Below are positions 39,211-49,535 of a DNA stretch of 64,000 nucleotides, one piece after another; positions within the stretch are counted from its first letter, which is position 1, and the number at the start of each line of letters is the position of its first letter. The position numbers and the translations under genes were made by a program. Origin of the DNA: Prorocentrum cordatum. Taxonomy: Eukaryota > Sar > Dinophyceae > Prorocentrales > Prorocentraceae. The DNA lies in assembly GCA_963575745.1 (NCBI GenBank), contig CAUYUJ010015726.1:591542-655541 (forward strand), given 5' to 3'. Under the pieces are notes generated by a model, which had not been told where the DNA came from, made no database searches, and was given only the letters and a program-made list of their open reading frames with translations.

Positions 39211-41459
39211 ACGTGTGTGTGTGAGCCTGAGCGCGGAAATACCAGAAGTGTGATTGAGTCTGCATATGGGTGATCCCGAGCATGGGAAATCCGAGTATCA
39301 GGAATCTAAGAGCGAGTGCATCTGAGTATGAGGAAGTCTGAATCTGAGTGAGTCCACATTTGAGTGAGTCAGAGAATGATGACCTGAGGGTGGAAGGTGT
39401 GAGTGTGAGGTGTTCCGCGCGGGCTAAGTAATAACAATAACCCCATCATCAGGATATGGGGAACAGTACGTAGAGGAAGAGGGGGACGGAAGAGGAGCAA
39501 GGAACAATGACTGGGGGGGATGAAAAGCGGGAGAAGGAGGAAGAAGGGGAGGAAAAACTCGATAGGCACCAGTGGCAGGATTAGCAGGACAGAGAAAGAA
39601 AGTGGCGAGGAGGAGGAAGGAGGAGAGCGGAGTGAATCCTCGTGGGCTGTCCTGTCCAAGAGGGAGGGCCTGTCGTGTTTTGTCAGACGCGTAGAGCAAA
39701 TTGACTATCAATTGCGCCAAACTGGAGGGTATTACAGCTAATGTTCGTTTTGATTTCAAGTTTTCAAGCCGTCGCCACGCTAGGGGAAAGAAAGCTATTG
39801 AGTTACGCAAACAGAGCAGGCATTTCCGACAAAAGAACACACGTTTGCGGGACTGGGGGCGGCCCGAGGACTGGGCCGCCCGAGGAGGGACTGGGGGCGG
39901 CCCGAAGAGGCCGAAAAGCAAACCTGCGTGAATAAATCTATTCGCGGCGCGAACAGATCGGTGCCTCGGGTGCTGTTTTGGCGGTGGTCTCCAGGGCCGC
40001 GTCTCCCCGGACGGGCCGGGCCCGGTCTCGCTGGACGGCGTTCTGCCCAAGCCATCCCACGATCGCCTCTGGCATAGACGTCGGTCTGGTTGAGGGGTTG
40101 ACTGAGGGATGAAAAAACAACCCTATCCTGGGTTATAAGTGAGTGGTCTGTAAACCTCCTGGGAACCCCCAAAACATCCGCCAGGACGCGGCACATCACG
40201 CAGGGCTTACCATGTCAGCCCACAGGAAGTTCAGCGCGCAGCGCCTCGTAAACCAGGGTTGGGGCGTTGTTTCAAAACCCTTGAGTTAAAATATCGGTGC
40301 TTTATGAAGCGCCAGTTTCGCGTCGGTTGAAAAACCATGTCGACGGGGCCGCTCCGCGGCCTGAGGTCCCAAAGCGTCCCAGGACGCCCAAGAGATACCC
40401 CAAGAGGCTCCGAGAAACATCCGAGAGACCTCTGGCCTTTTTGCTTGCTCTCCTGTCCCTCCTGCCTCCTGCCTCCTCCTCGTCCTCCGCCTCCTCCTCA
40501 TCATCCTATTCATCCTCCTTCTTCCCACTCCTTCATCCATCCATCTATCCACCTCCTCCTTCTCCTCCCCACTCCTTTGCACGGTTCGGCCGTCCCTGTT
40601 TGCTGCCGCACTTCCCTGATCACCTCAACTCGCCTGGACATCGTTTCTGGATGGGTTGGCGGGGATACTTTTTGGTCTGCGGGCTCGCGAAACAAGTCGA
40701 ACGCCGTCCGCTCATTAGCCGGGCCGCGACACGGCAGCAAAAACAGAGAGGGACAAACGAAGCGAGCGCGCTGGCAGCCACTCAGAAGGAACACCAAGAG
40801 CGGCACTCCCAACCCGGTGGCGTGGAAATCCCGGTGGCGACCATCAAGTAGGCGCGACCATGATCACGCAGAGGTCGATCACCCGGTGTGAGTCGGCATA
40901 AGGCCCGACAAAAACGAGGTCCGACAGGCACTCCAAGACGACATCCGTGCCGTAGGTGACATAACAACATCGTGACGGCGCCGGAGTGAAGAGGGGGGGG
41001 CCTCGTCACAGACAGGACTGCAAACGGCAGATCCTCTTGTATGTACACCCGGTGGAACAGGTCGAAAGCGAAATCCATGTAGGAGAAAGCAGCCGACGGG
41101 CGCCCAGAGCCACGCATGCCGAAGTCCTTGCACCGAAGAGGACGGCAGCGTAGCGAGACCCCACGGAATCCAAACGGTCACCAGCAGAGGCTGACACCAA
41201 GCAGGAGCAGGCCAGGGGCCATCTTACCGCCCATCCCCGGTGTGGTCTTTGCATGGAATTCGAACCGAAACCTCACTGAACCCTCCCGGTCACCAGTGGA
41301 GGCCGACACCGGCCAGGAGCAAGTCAGGGGCCACCTGACCGCCCGTTCCCAGTGTGAACCACTGGTGGGGATACTTTTTTGTTAGCAGCGGCAGGCGAGA
41401 ACGCCAGCGGCGAGTAAACTAGTGGGGATACGCGAAGCGTCTAGAATTTCCTTTAGGTA
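39211..41459. other. Unassigned spacer with a direct repeat
   Basis: No gene was recognised. An imperfect direct repeat of about 85 bases lies at 41165-41250 and 41283-41365 (CGGTCACCAG, GAGGC, GACACC, CAGGAGCA, GGGGCCA). Purine-rich stretches occur at 39470-39640. Confidence 0.45.
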
Positions 41460-42224
41460 TTCAACGATTTGGGGCTTTTGAAGGCTTCATGGGTTTTTTT
41501 GGGGGGAGGTGCGGGGGGCCTGAATTGTGGTTTGTTGTGCAAGAGTAGGCCCGGGGACAAACTGGAGAAAAAAACAATAATTGTGGGATTTCAATGTTTT
41601 TCCAAATTCCTCGGCGCTGTTCGGTGCTGTTTTTGTTTGTGCCTCGCGGGTTTTGTTAGCCCGGCCCCTCAGGGGTGTTGGATATTCTGGACCCCCCGGG
41701 GGGTTTTGGAGGACTCCTGGAAGCCTGGAGAGCCGTCGGAAGGGTGCTGCGGGCTGCGCGGGAGCGTGTTGGGCCGTTTTTTACGTTCTGGGGGCTCCTT
41801 GGGGTCGTCATGGGCTGTCCTTCGGCGACTTGGGGCCTCCCCCCAGGAAGCCGGGAGGCGCGGTACCGGCCAGATGTCAGGGGATGTGTAGGACCCCCGA
41901 GTAGGAGTCCCACTTTGAAACAAAAGAGGGGATTCTGGGAATTCCTTTTTTTCTCAAAATCTTCGATCTTCGAAGGTTAAAAGCGGGAAAACGTGAGAAG
42001 GCGAAAAACATTAGAAAAACCATGGGCCATGGGACATCAACGATTTTACCCGCTTCGGGCTCTCTCGGGACGGCTCTCGCAGCTTTCTTGGGCTGTTCTT
42101 GGAGCCTCGTCGGGGTCTTTCTGGGGCCTCTCAGCTGGCTGTCTTTAGGGCGGGCTTTTGGAGCTCAGCTGCCTCACTCGTTGTTTATTATTATGTTAAA
42201 AGTGTGTTTTACTTTTTTTTTTCA
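41460..42224. other. CTTGGGG-like tract and spacer
   Basis: A degraded CTTGGGGCC-type tract covers 41460-41860. The rest has no recognised feature. Confidence 0.45.
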
Positions 42225-42450
42225 GCGTCGTCATCATCATCACCCCCATCACCATCATCACCACCATCATCATCATCACCATCACCATCATCATCATCGT
42301 GGTCCTCATCATCGCCCTGACTGGTCATGATCATGGGGATGATGATGATGATGGGGATGATCATCACGATGACGATCCTCATGATGACGATCATGGGGAT
42401 GATGATGGTGATGATGATGATGATGATGATGATGATCCTTATGATGATGG
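42225..42450. repeat. ATC/GAT microsatellite
   Basis: ATC units (to about 42310) change to GAT units (to about 42435), forming an inverted pair that could fold on itself. Confidence 0.9.
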
Positions 42451-42657
42451 CGATGATGATGAGAGAGCCGAGCTCTGGGCCAAGAGCGGGCTGGACTGTT
42501 GCAGCATGGCGCGGTGCCGACATTCGAGAGTCGAGCTCGATGATGAGGGCTGGAGGAGGCAGAAGCAGACGGGGGGGGGGCCGGGGGGAAACAGATGGCA
42601 GATGGCATCGAGAGTCGAGCTCTCGGTCAAGGGTATCTCTCTCGCCGCCCGCGGTGG

Positions 42658-43745
42658 CTAGTCGGACGCGGCACTGCGGGGCGTTGGGGCGGCTGTCCTG
42701 CGGCCGCTCATGGGCGTTGACGCGATGTCCTGCGGCGCGCTGGTCAGCCCCACTTCGTCGAGCGCATCCGCGAGGCCAAGGGGCGCCGCGGGGACATTGG
42801 CCAAGTGCTCGGCCACAACGTGGTTCACGACGTTGAAGAACTCGAGAGTGCCAGGCGCGGCGTCGATCCTCCGCGCCCTGATCTCCCGAAACACGTCGGA
42901 GCGGATCATCGCGGCGATCAGCAGGTCGCGCTTTCCTTCGGGCTGCTGCTTGAGGTACTCGTTGGAGAATGTGTGATCGCAGCGCTCGTGGCGGTGCACA
43001 TAGCGATGCAGGGCGGCGAGGGTTCCCACGTAGCAGGGCCCGGGCTTTTGCTCGAGGTTGAATTGTTGTTTGTCTTCATTCTCCACTTCCACGGCGCGTG
43101 CCCCCCGCAGGGCGACGGCCGCGCGCAGCAGCGAGCAGCCACCGTCTGTGCGCCATCCATCGTCCCGCGCGCCTGGTTCCAGGAGCTGGGCCGACGCGTG
43201 CGCGAAATCGTTGTCGGCGAAGTCCTCTTCCACGATGGGCTTCCCGTTCAGTTTGACGAGGTCTTCTGGCATGTTGTCGAGGGCGACCGCCAGGCGCATT
43301 TGGTCTCCCAGCTGTCGCAGCCGAGGGCGCCACTTTTTCTTCAGCGCTCGCACGAAAGCGGCGAAGCGCTCGGACGGGATCATCTGCAACTTCTTGTCCC
43401 TGTTCAGGCTGCGGGACTTCGGGGGGTTCTTCTCGTCCACGATGCCTGGGATCTCGGTTTTTAAACCCTTTTTCGCCTCATCCCCTCGAACGCATCTGGA
43501 GTGGGTTGCCCCCGTGTCCACGCGCTCCTTGGCCAGGCCGCCCCAGCAAGGGTCATTCTGACAAAGTGCAGCAAGTCTGGGTCGAGGTCTGTCTCCGCTA
43601 TCGTTCCGGTGCCATTCTTGCCCCGCTCCATGTTCACGGTGATCTGCAGCTTGCCAAGCGGCTGCATGAAGCCAAACGGCCCTGCCTGTCTGAGGGTCAG
43701 TCTGCGGCCTGGCTGCCACTTCAAACAGTCCTTGCTGATGGACAT
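42658..43745 (-). CDS. Kinase C-terminal end and extension
   Basis: The start of this stretch (43745-43600) has SKDCLKWQPGRRLTLRQAGPFGF, which fits kinase subdomain XI (C-L-x-W-x-P-x-x-R-L-T). In a different frame from about 43560 a 300-residue extension follows (GLAKERVDTGATHSRC, then ALKKKWRPRLRQLGDQMRL, CYVGTLAALHRYV, EFFNVVNHVVAEHL) down to the stop at 42658. The extension family was not recognised. The change of frame near 43560 is either an intron or an indel. The composition looks like ordinary coding sequence, unlike the surrounding repeats. Confidence 0.55.
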
Positions 43746-43859
43746 GAGGCCTGCGGGGCAGCCTTGGAAGCCTGCCGACGCATGGAAACCTTCGTAGCGT
43801 TTCGGGTCGCTCTTTTCTTCGCTGTTTCAGCCGCTATCCAGGCCGCGCCATTCTGACCG

Positions 43860-44300
43860 AACCATCTCTCAAAGAAAGGGGAAGGATCCAGAAACGAGGC
43901 TGCGGTCTCGACGCCAGGCGCATCGCTGCTGAGTGGAAGCCCCATCGATGCTGAGTGGAAGTCCCCCGCTGCCTCCTGGCCAGGCAGCCCCGCGCCCTTC
44001 CTGATGGCATCGATGAAGTCTTTACCAGTGACCTCCTTTCGCCGCTCACGCGGGTCTTCTTCAGCTGACGCGCAGATCAACGGCCGGCGCGAGTACAACT
44101 CCGCGGCCGCACACCCGAGGGGCCACATGTCCAAGTCTTCCTGGAAGCGCAGGTTCCCCGAGAAGACATCTGGCGGCCTGTGCTGGGGCGCGGTTGCACC
44201 GACGTCGGCGCTGCTGTCGCTGGGGCGCAGCTTCTTCACCAACCTGCGGCGGGGGTCCGTCGGCCCCATGCAGCAGAGATCGCCGAGCACCACCTGCGGA
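43860..44300 (-). CDS. Protein kinase C-lobe exon
   Basis: The sense strand has CTCTCTCCGCAG then GTGGTGCTCGGCGATCTC, which I read as an AG acceptor followed by the exon VVLGDLCCMG. The DFG position reads D-L-C. Then come HRPPDVFSGNLRF (APE region) and EDLDMWPLGCAAAELYSRRPLI (subdomain IX, D-x-W-x-x-G-C). The exon continues to about 43860 without a clear domain. Together with the exons upstream this makes a CMGC-like Ser/Thr kinase. The DLC in place of DFG keeps the metal-binding aspartate. Confidence 0.65.
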
Positions 44301-44409
44301 GAGAGGCGGGCGGAGGAGAGGGGAGCGACGGCGACCTCCAGGGGGGGGAAAAGAGTTGCGACAGGACGACGGCCCCATGGGGGAAGGGTAGACACCGCCC
44401 TGAGTAGGA

Positions 44410-44790
44410 CTGGGATGTGAGTTCTAACATGCTATGCTAGAGCTCAATTTCTGATCAAACATCCTCCGTATAGCTATGTTAGATCACAAATGTGATCGAA
44501 CATGCTAAGTTAGATTACAAATTGTGATCTAACATGCTATGTTAGATCACATATGTGATCTAACAGGCCATGTTAGATCACACTTCGTGATCTAACATGC
44601 AATTTTAGATCACAACTGTGATCCAACATGTCATGTTAGATCACAAGTTGTGATCGAACATGCTATGTTAGATCGCACGCGTGATCTAACATGCTATGTT
44701 TAATCACAGTTTGTGTTCTAACATGCGATGTTAGAGCTGAATTTCTGCTCTAACATGCTATGTAAGAGCTCATATTGTGCTCTAGCATGC
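44410..44790. repeat. Palindromic GATCTAACATG satellite in a presumed kinase intron
   Basis: Units of about 32 bases alternate two palindromes, GATCTAACATGCTATGTTAGATC-like and TTAGATCACAA-TTGTGATCTAA-like. The block lies between the kinase exon with the catalytic loop and the exon with the DFG-like motif. The same family is at 51780-53640. Confidence 0.85.
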
Positions 44791-44944
44791 TTTGTGATCG
44801 ATCCGAGCACCTCGAACCACCTCGGGATCTGGCACTGGAGCTCCAGCCTGCTCTGGATGGCAGGATTGACGGGGCCCCATTCGCCAATCTGCCGCTTTGT
44901 CAACGCCTCTTTCTCGAAGCAGCCGCGCATGCACATCGATCCTC

Positions 44945-45145
44945 GCATCGGGATGCCGGCGGGCTTGAGGTCGCAATGTACACAGCCTTTGTCGTGGAGG
45001 AAGCCAAGCCCAGCGATCGCGCTGTTCAGGGCGTGGCGGATTCCGGTCTGCGTCAAGGTGGATTTCTGAACGAACAGGCGCACGTCAATCTCGTACAGGT
45101 TGAACACGAGGCCGATGTGCGCTTCCCATGTCCACCTCCTCTGCG
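44945..45145 (-). CDS. Protein kinase catalytic-loop exon
   Basis: The exon reads HIGLVFNLYEIDVRLFVQ, then LNSAIAGLGFLHDKGCVHCDLKPA. The last part is subdomain VIb with the catalytic aspartate (HCDLKP for HRDLKP). A possible acceptor GCGCAG/AGG lies upstream near 45145. The exon probably ends just after KPA near 44960, where the kinase homology stops. The donor there was not identified and may be non-canonical. Confidence 0.65.
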
Positions 45146-45182
45146 CTGCTCCAGTGCTAGCGGCAGCTGGCAGCTGTTGCAG

Positions 45183-45518
45183 CTATCTCGCTGGAGGGTT
45201 GAGCTTAAACAACTTCTTGAAAAGGCCCACGTCGAGTAACCGAACGACGTTCGGGTGCAGGCCCAGCGCAGCGTGGCGCCCGACCTCCTCTTCAGCCGCG
45301 CCCGTGGCATCCGAATTGAAACCCTGCGCCTCATCTTCCTTCGAGTCGCGCAGGAGCTTCATGGCAAAGCGCTCCACGACGTCATCGCCTAACCCTGGGC
45401 AGGGCTTCGTGCCCAAATAGACCGCCCCATAAGTGCCCTGGCCGAGCTCCGCCTCCCAGTCCACCTCGAACGAACGTCGCGGGCCCTCGTACTTGCGCGG
45501 GCCCTTGGCCTTGTACAC
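45183..45518 (-). CDS. Protein kinase N-lobe exon
   Basis: The exon has AELGQGTYGAVYLG (the glycine-rich ATP loop), ERFAMKLLRDSK (the VAIK lysine) and LHPNVVRLLDVGLFK (beta4 region), so the N-lobe is complete. An in-frame TAG falls in a stretch that does not fit kinase sequence. A GT...AG intron of about 73 bases from GTTGTTTAAG to GCGCAG would remove it. The fit to CMGC kinases (CDK or MAPK-like) is by eye. Confidence 0.65.
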   Translation of the reverse strand: MYKAKGPRKYEGPRRSFEVDWEAELGQGTYGAVYLGTKPCPGLGDDVVERFAMKLLRDSKEDEAQGFNSDATGAAEEEVGRHAALGLHPNVVRLLDVGLFKKLFKLNPPAR

Positions 45519-46152
45519 TTGTGATCGCTTCGAGCCTCAGCGAAAGCAGAGGGGCCTGCGAGCTGCGACAGCCACCTGCGCCAGGAGAGCCTTTCGCTCC
45601 CGAGCTAGACGCCCCTAGCGCGGGAGCTGCCGATGGCGCAGAAAGACCTGCGTGTTCGCTGGCCCGGCAAAACGCGCTGGCCGGCGCCTCCTCAGCCCCC
45701 AGCGCTTCCCCCAACGCCGCTTCAAGGGATTCCCCCTCGGCTGCTCCCCCGGCCGTCGCAGCTCGTGCCCGGGCCCCCGCCGCCCCCGCGGGGTCAGTCA
45801 CGAAATCCCTCCAGTTGGCGCCCAGCGCCCTCTCTAAGATCCGCGCGGCGTTGTCGAAAACACATGGCGCGGGCCACGAAATCTGCACTTTGGTCTTCGT
45901 GAGCTTCTCCATCAGCAGAGGTTGCTTTGATGATCCTGGCTTCTTGGCCATGGACTCGCTGCTGGTCTCCCTCAATTTCTTGACGACATCGTTGTTCTGT
46001 GCGCCGTTCGTGCCACGCATGTAACAGTGCCACGCCGAGTACTTCGCCGTGCTCCTGTCGCGACCGCTGTTCGTTGGCTGCGTCGCCACCAAGGCGCGGT
46101 CAGGGCAGACGCCCCGAAGTGCCACGATGGCTGTTGCAGCGGCCCTGAACAA
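45519..46152 (-). CDS. Probable N-terminal region of the kinase gene
   Basis: The frame has YSAWHCYMRGTNGAQNNDVV, then KQPLLMEKLTKTKVQISWPAP and ILERALGANWRDFVTDP, followed by an Ala/Gly-rich stretch leading towards the kinase N-lobe in another frame. No domain is recognised, but the sequence looks coding and is collinear with the kinase. It could equally belong to a separate gene. Confidence 0.4.
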
Positions 46153-46299
46153 AAACTGCCGCGGTCCCTTCCGCCGCCCCCCTCCCCCTGCGCCCGTCCA
46201 TGGGGTTGCTGAATCACCGACCCCCTCTCCCTGGCCCGAGCCTGCCCTCCGACACCCCCTCCTGGCTCGACCCTAGCTGGGGACTGCGGCGTGAGGATG

Positions 46300-46571
46300 C
46301 AAGGGCCCTGGCGGGTCGCGGTGGGCAACAGCGAAACCTGAGAGCACCGAGCAGAACTGGCGGATACGATGGAAGCCTTTGGAAAGGTGATCATCCTACT
46401 CTGAGCCCCTTGACTGATGCCCTAAGACATGATGGCGGAGGGACGACGGAGTGATCATGGCGGGTCGCGGTCTTGGCGGATAGATGGAAGCCGTGATCAT
46501 CCTACTCTGAGCGTTGACTGATTAAGACAAGGGATACGGAGTGATCATCGAGCAGATGGCGGTGGCATTTA

Positions 46572-46619
<48 letters not shown>
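46300..46619. repeat. Partial tandem duplication and TA microsatellite
   Basis: A unit with GATCATCCTACTCTGAGC and GGAGTGATCAT occurs twice (about 46385-46460 and 46492-46540). (TA)n covers 46574-46619. Confidence 0.8.
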
Positions 46620-46625
<6 letters not shown>

Positions 46626-46775
46626 ATACTAACGGCTAGTTTCTGAACTCGCGGCATCGTGGATCGGCGCTTCCAGGGCAGCGACGATGGGCCCATGCAG
46701 CGCGCAGCAAAACTTGGCGGCCGTTGCCGTGCGGTCACGGGGGCGGCTTCGCCAGCACGCCCACCTGTTGCAGAA

Positions 46776-47225
46776 TTAAGCTGAGTCGGGTCCCCGTCGT
46801 AGGGATGCTCGGGGAATCGCCGTTTTCGCAGCAAGCCCAAATCTCGCCGCAGCCATCGGCCAAGCGGAGCGCGACGCACTCGTCGCCAAAGTCGAAACTC
46901 GGGGCAGCTGTTCCGGCAGAGGCGGGACTCGGCTCCTGCCTAAGCTCTTCGTGAGAGATGTTGGGCGCTGCCTCAGCACGCACTCAGTCCTTCTCCGTAT
47001 TGGGCTTCTTCTTCTTCGGCGCGTCGTCGTCGGAGGTGGGGTCGGAGTCCGTGGGCGAGGGCGAGGCGCATCGGCCTTCTTCTTCGGCTTATTCTTATCA
47101 TTATTCTTGTCCGCCGCCTTCTTACCCTCCTTATTATCCTCAGGCTGTTCCTTCTTTTCCTTATTGACTTCCTTCTTCTCCTCCTTCTGTTCCTCCTTCG
47201 GCGCGTCCTCCTTCGTCGAGCGCAA
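46776..47225 (-). CDS. Lys/Glu-rich segment after a TAG
   Basis: This frame continues directly from the 438-residue ORF after its TAG stop. It encodes a very charged K/E/D run, then a P/R/T-rich run. It may be a readthrough tail, a true 3' part of the same gene with a nonsense change, or chance. No domain was recognised. Confidence 0.3.
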   Translation of the reverse strand: MRSTKEDAPKEEQKEEKKEVNKEKKEQPEDNKEGKKAADKNNDKNKPKKKADAPRPRPRTPTPPPTTTRRRRRSPIRRRTECVLRQRPTSLTKSLGRSRVPPLPEQLPRVSTLATSASRSAWPMAAARFGLAAKTAIPRASLRRGPDSA

Positions 47226-48542
47226 CTACACAGAGCGCTGCAGCAGGGCCTCGTCAATGAAGACCATTGCATTGCTGCTGAGCACGGCCTCGACAGCACG
47301 CTCCGTGAGAAACGGCATCAAATTCGCTAGATGGTGATCGTCGTAGCACAACGCCAAGACGCTGGCGCCCTTCTCAATGCAACCGTGCATGCCCGCTCCG
47401 CCCGCAGGCGCCCCGAAGTGCACCCACCGGGGCCCCCCCGCCTCGCGACGCAGCTCCACGAGGAACTCGGCGGCGTTGTCGCGGGGGAACCACGGCACCT
47501 CAGCGGCTGCGAGCTGGCGGTAGAGCTTCCGCTTCTTCACGGCCGCGTTCACGAGTTGCTTCTCGGGCGTCCCAGCTGTTGCAGCATCCGCTGTTGCAGC
47601 ATCAGGGGCATCCTCGTCGTCGTTCGGCGGGGGTTCCAGCAGCCCGTCTTTCTGGCGCCCCTGGGCCTCCACCTCGGTGATGCACGTGCCGGCCATCGAC
47701 TGCAAGCTCGTCTCACGGACCTGTTTGGACATGATGGCGTGGCTCTTCTGGGGGAGGATGGGCACATTCTTCACCACTTCGCACCAGACGGTGCTGCCTC
47801 CTCCGTCCACGTGCCCCCTGACCTTGGGAAGGTGCTCCGGGATCTTACCCTTGTAGGCGAGCAACATCGCCTCGTGGCTGCGGGAATTCGCGACGCCTCT
47901 CTGCCTCCTGAAATGCCCGCACTGCTGCATCTGCTTGAGGTTGTAGCAAAGGTGGAATCGCAGGAAGTTGTAGCCGTTCTTACTGAGGATATTCTCGATC
48001 TTGGGGTGGTTTGACTGCGCGGCCCGTGAGCACCCACAACACGTCCCGTCCATGGACCATGAGCGGAGATAGGACTTGAGGTAGCGTTCAAAGTCCGCCT
48101 CCTCCAGCGCAGGCTCTCGGTGGTTGAGCCCTTGCCCCTCGAGGACGTTGCACAACCTCGCATTCTTGACGTCGTAGAAACCCATCACTGTTGCAGCGTC
48201 CGTGAGGTTATTGTAAAAACGAGTCTGCGTGACGTTTTGGTAGATTTCCACATCTGTACCCTCCGCAACGAGCATGGCCACCCGCCCCTCGAGCTCCGCC
48301 GCGCACGCCTCCTCGCACTTCTTCCTGAAGGAAGTCGCATCGCCCGGAGAGACCTCGACTTTCTTCTTCTCCTCGGAAGCCACCTCCTTCCCGATCCCTT
48401 TGGCGCCGCCCGCTGCCGCCTCGTCCTCGGTTTTTTTCTCCTCTGGAACTGGCCTGGAGACTCCCAAGAGGCTGTCGTGCGCGATCTGGAAGGGCTCGAA
48501 GAAACGCTTCACCACTCGCTGGCCCTTGTGGAATCTCTCCAA
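47226..48542 (-). CDS. Unknown protein with N4/N6-methyltransferase-like C-terminus (438 aa)
   Basis: Residues about 340-425 read VPWFPRDNAAEFLVELRREAG, GPRWVHFGAPAGGAGMHGCIEKGASVLALCYDD and FLTERAVEAVL. The layout resembles the AdoMet-binding end of beta-class N4/N6 DNA methyltransferases (K-P-x-x-L-L-x-x-L, then D-P-F-x-G-x-G-T-T, then a strand ending in an acidic residue). I do not see a DPPY or SPPW motif in the remaining 340 residues, so the enzyme may be degenerate or the likeness may be accidental. The N-terminal part has a charged linker (EEKKTEDEAAAGG) and a Cys-rich part, CCGCSRAAQSNHP. Two hairpins GCTGTTGCAGC (47575, 47590) lie in it and encode ATA repeats. Confidence 0.5.
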   Translation of the reverse strand: MERFHKGQRVVKRFFEPFQIAHDSLLGVSRPVPEEKKTEDEAAAGGAKGIGKEVASEEKKKVEVSPGDATSFRKKCEEACAAELEGRVAMLVAEGTDVEIYQNVTQTRFYNNLTDAATVMGFYDVKNARLCNVLEGQGLNHREPALEEADFERYLKSYLRSWSMDGTCCGCSRAAQSNHPKIENILSKNGYNFLRFHLCYNLKQMQQCGHFRRQRGVANSRSHEAMLLAYKGKIPEHLPKVRGHVDGGGSTVWCEVVKNVPILPQKSHAIMSKQVRETSLQSMAGTCITEVEAQGRQKDGLLEPPPNDDEDAPDAATADAATAGTPEKQLVNAAVKKRKLYRQLAAAEVPWFPRDNAAEFLVELRREAGGPRWVHFGAPAGGAGMHGCIEKGASVLALCYDDHHLANLMPFLTERAVEAVLSSNAMVFIDEALLQRSV

Positions 48543-48605
48543 GCTGCACCGCTCGCTCTTCGGTTGCGAGAGAGCGCCCGCGATCTTCGAGGAAGTGCCG
48601 CATCG

Positions 48606-49535
48606 TCAGCCGCAGCGCCTCGCTCGGCAGGGGCTGGATCTAGGTCGGGCCCTTGTCAGGCCCTCGGTCTGCAGGAAAAACTGCAGCGGGCAGTCGAGGT
48701 GGGACCTGGCCGTGCGAACAACTTTGGCCCTGGAGAGACACTCCTGCGTGCTCTGGCCCCCTTCTCTGTTGCAGTTGGTGCTTGATTTGATCAGGTCTCG
48801 GCACTGCCGCAGAATGGCCGACGCGTAGACCCTCGCCCAGAGGATCTCGTTGATCACGTCATTCAGAGCACGCCCGCTGGCGCACGGGCCCTTCTTGTTC
48901 GTCCGCCACATCCTCGTGAATAAGGCTTCGATGACGTAACCCAGCGAGAGGTGGTCGGTTTTTGTAACGATCGCCCCAAGCTTCGTTGGCCAATCCAACA
49001 GATCGTCTCGCCCCCAGCGGGTCACGGCCGTCTCCATGAGCGCCATTGCTGCGGGACACTTCGCGAGGGCAGCCCAAGCGCCCACGCCAGGACAGCGGTG
49101 GGCGCCCCACGTCGCGCTATTCAGCAGCCACTCGTGAACCTTCTCTGGCGCTGACTGTCCGCCCCCCGTCGCATGGGCCCGGGCGGCGTCCGCCGCCTTG
49201 GACGCGACGCGGAAGGGGCTCGAGTTCTCCAGCCCGAAGAAGTCGCGCAGGCGCTCGGCGCGGGCCGACGCGTTCACTGCCCACTTGAACTTGTTTTCCT
49301 CGATATCCTCGGCCGCGCCCCCCTTGATGTGGATGAAGTCGAAGGGCCCATCAAGAATCAACTCTTCGAGCGCTGTTGCAGCCTCCATTGAGCCTTCTTC
49401 TTTCGCCCAATACAAGGCCAGCCGCGCTGCATTCACCGCGACGCCCATGGCCAATCGCTTGAACTTGCCGAGCTCGGGCGCCATAAACTGGTTCACGCTG
49501 GAGACCATGATTGGGATCTCGAAACCTTTTCTCAA
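48606..49535 (-). CDS. Unknown coding segment (309 aa)
   Basis: The frame contains VSSVNQFMAPELGKFKRLAM, an alanine-rich helix AARLALYWAKEEGSMEAATA, and DLLDWPTKLGAIVTKTDHLSLGYVIEALFTRMW. It joins upstream, by one frame change near 49525 (a TTTTC run), to the segment ending LPWNIPKQIEKRF. It is in the same frame as the 438-residue ORF downstream, with a stop near 48606, so it is likely part of the same broken or intron-containing gene. No family was recognised. Confidence 0.45.
   Translation of the reverse strand: MRKGFEIPIMVSSVNQFMAPELGKFKRLAMGVAVNAARLALYWAKEEGSMEAATALEELILDGPFDFIHIKGGAAEDIEENKFKWAVNASARAERLRDFFGLENSSPFRVASKAADAARAHATGGGQSAPEKVHEWLLNSATWGAHRCPGVGAWAALAKCPAAMALMETAVTRWGRDDLLDWPTKLGAIVTKTDHLSLGYVIEALFTRMWRTNKKGPCASGRALNDVINEILWARVYASAILRQCRDLIKSSTNCNREGGQSTQECLSRAKVVRTARSHLDCPLQFFLQTEGLTRARPRSSPCRARRCG

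Noticed and set aside
42309-42608. His/Asp-rich ORFs near 42.4 kb as metal-binding proteins
   Set aside because: They are translations of the ATC/GAT microsatellite.
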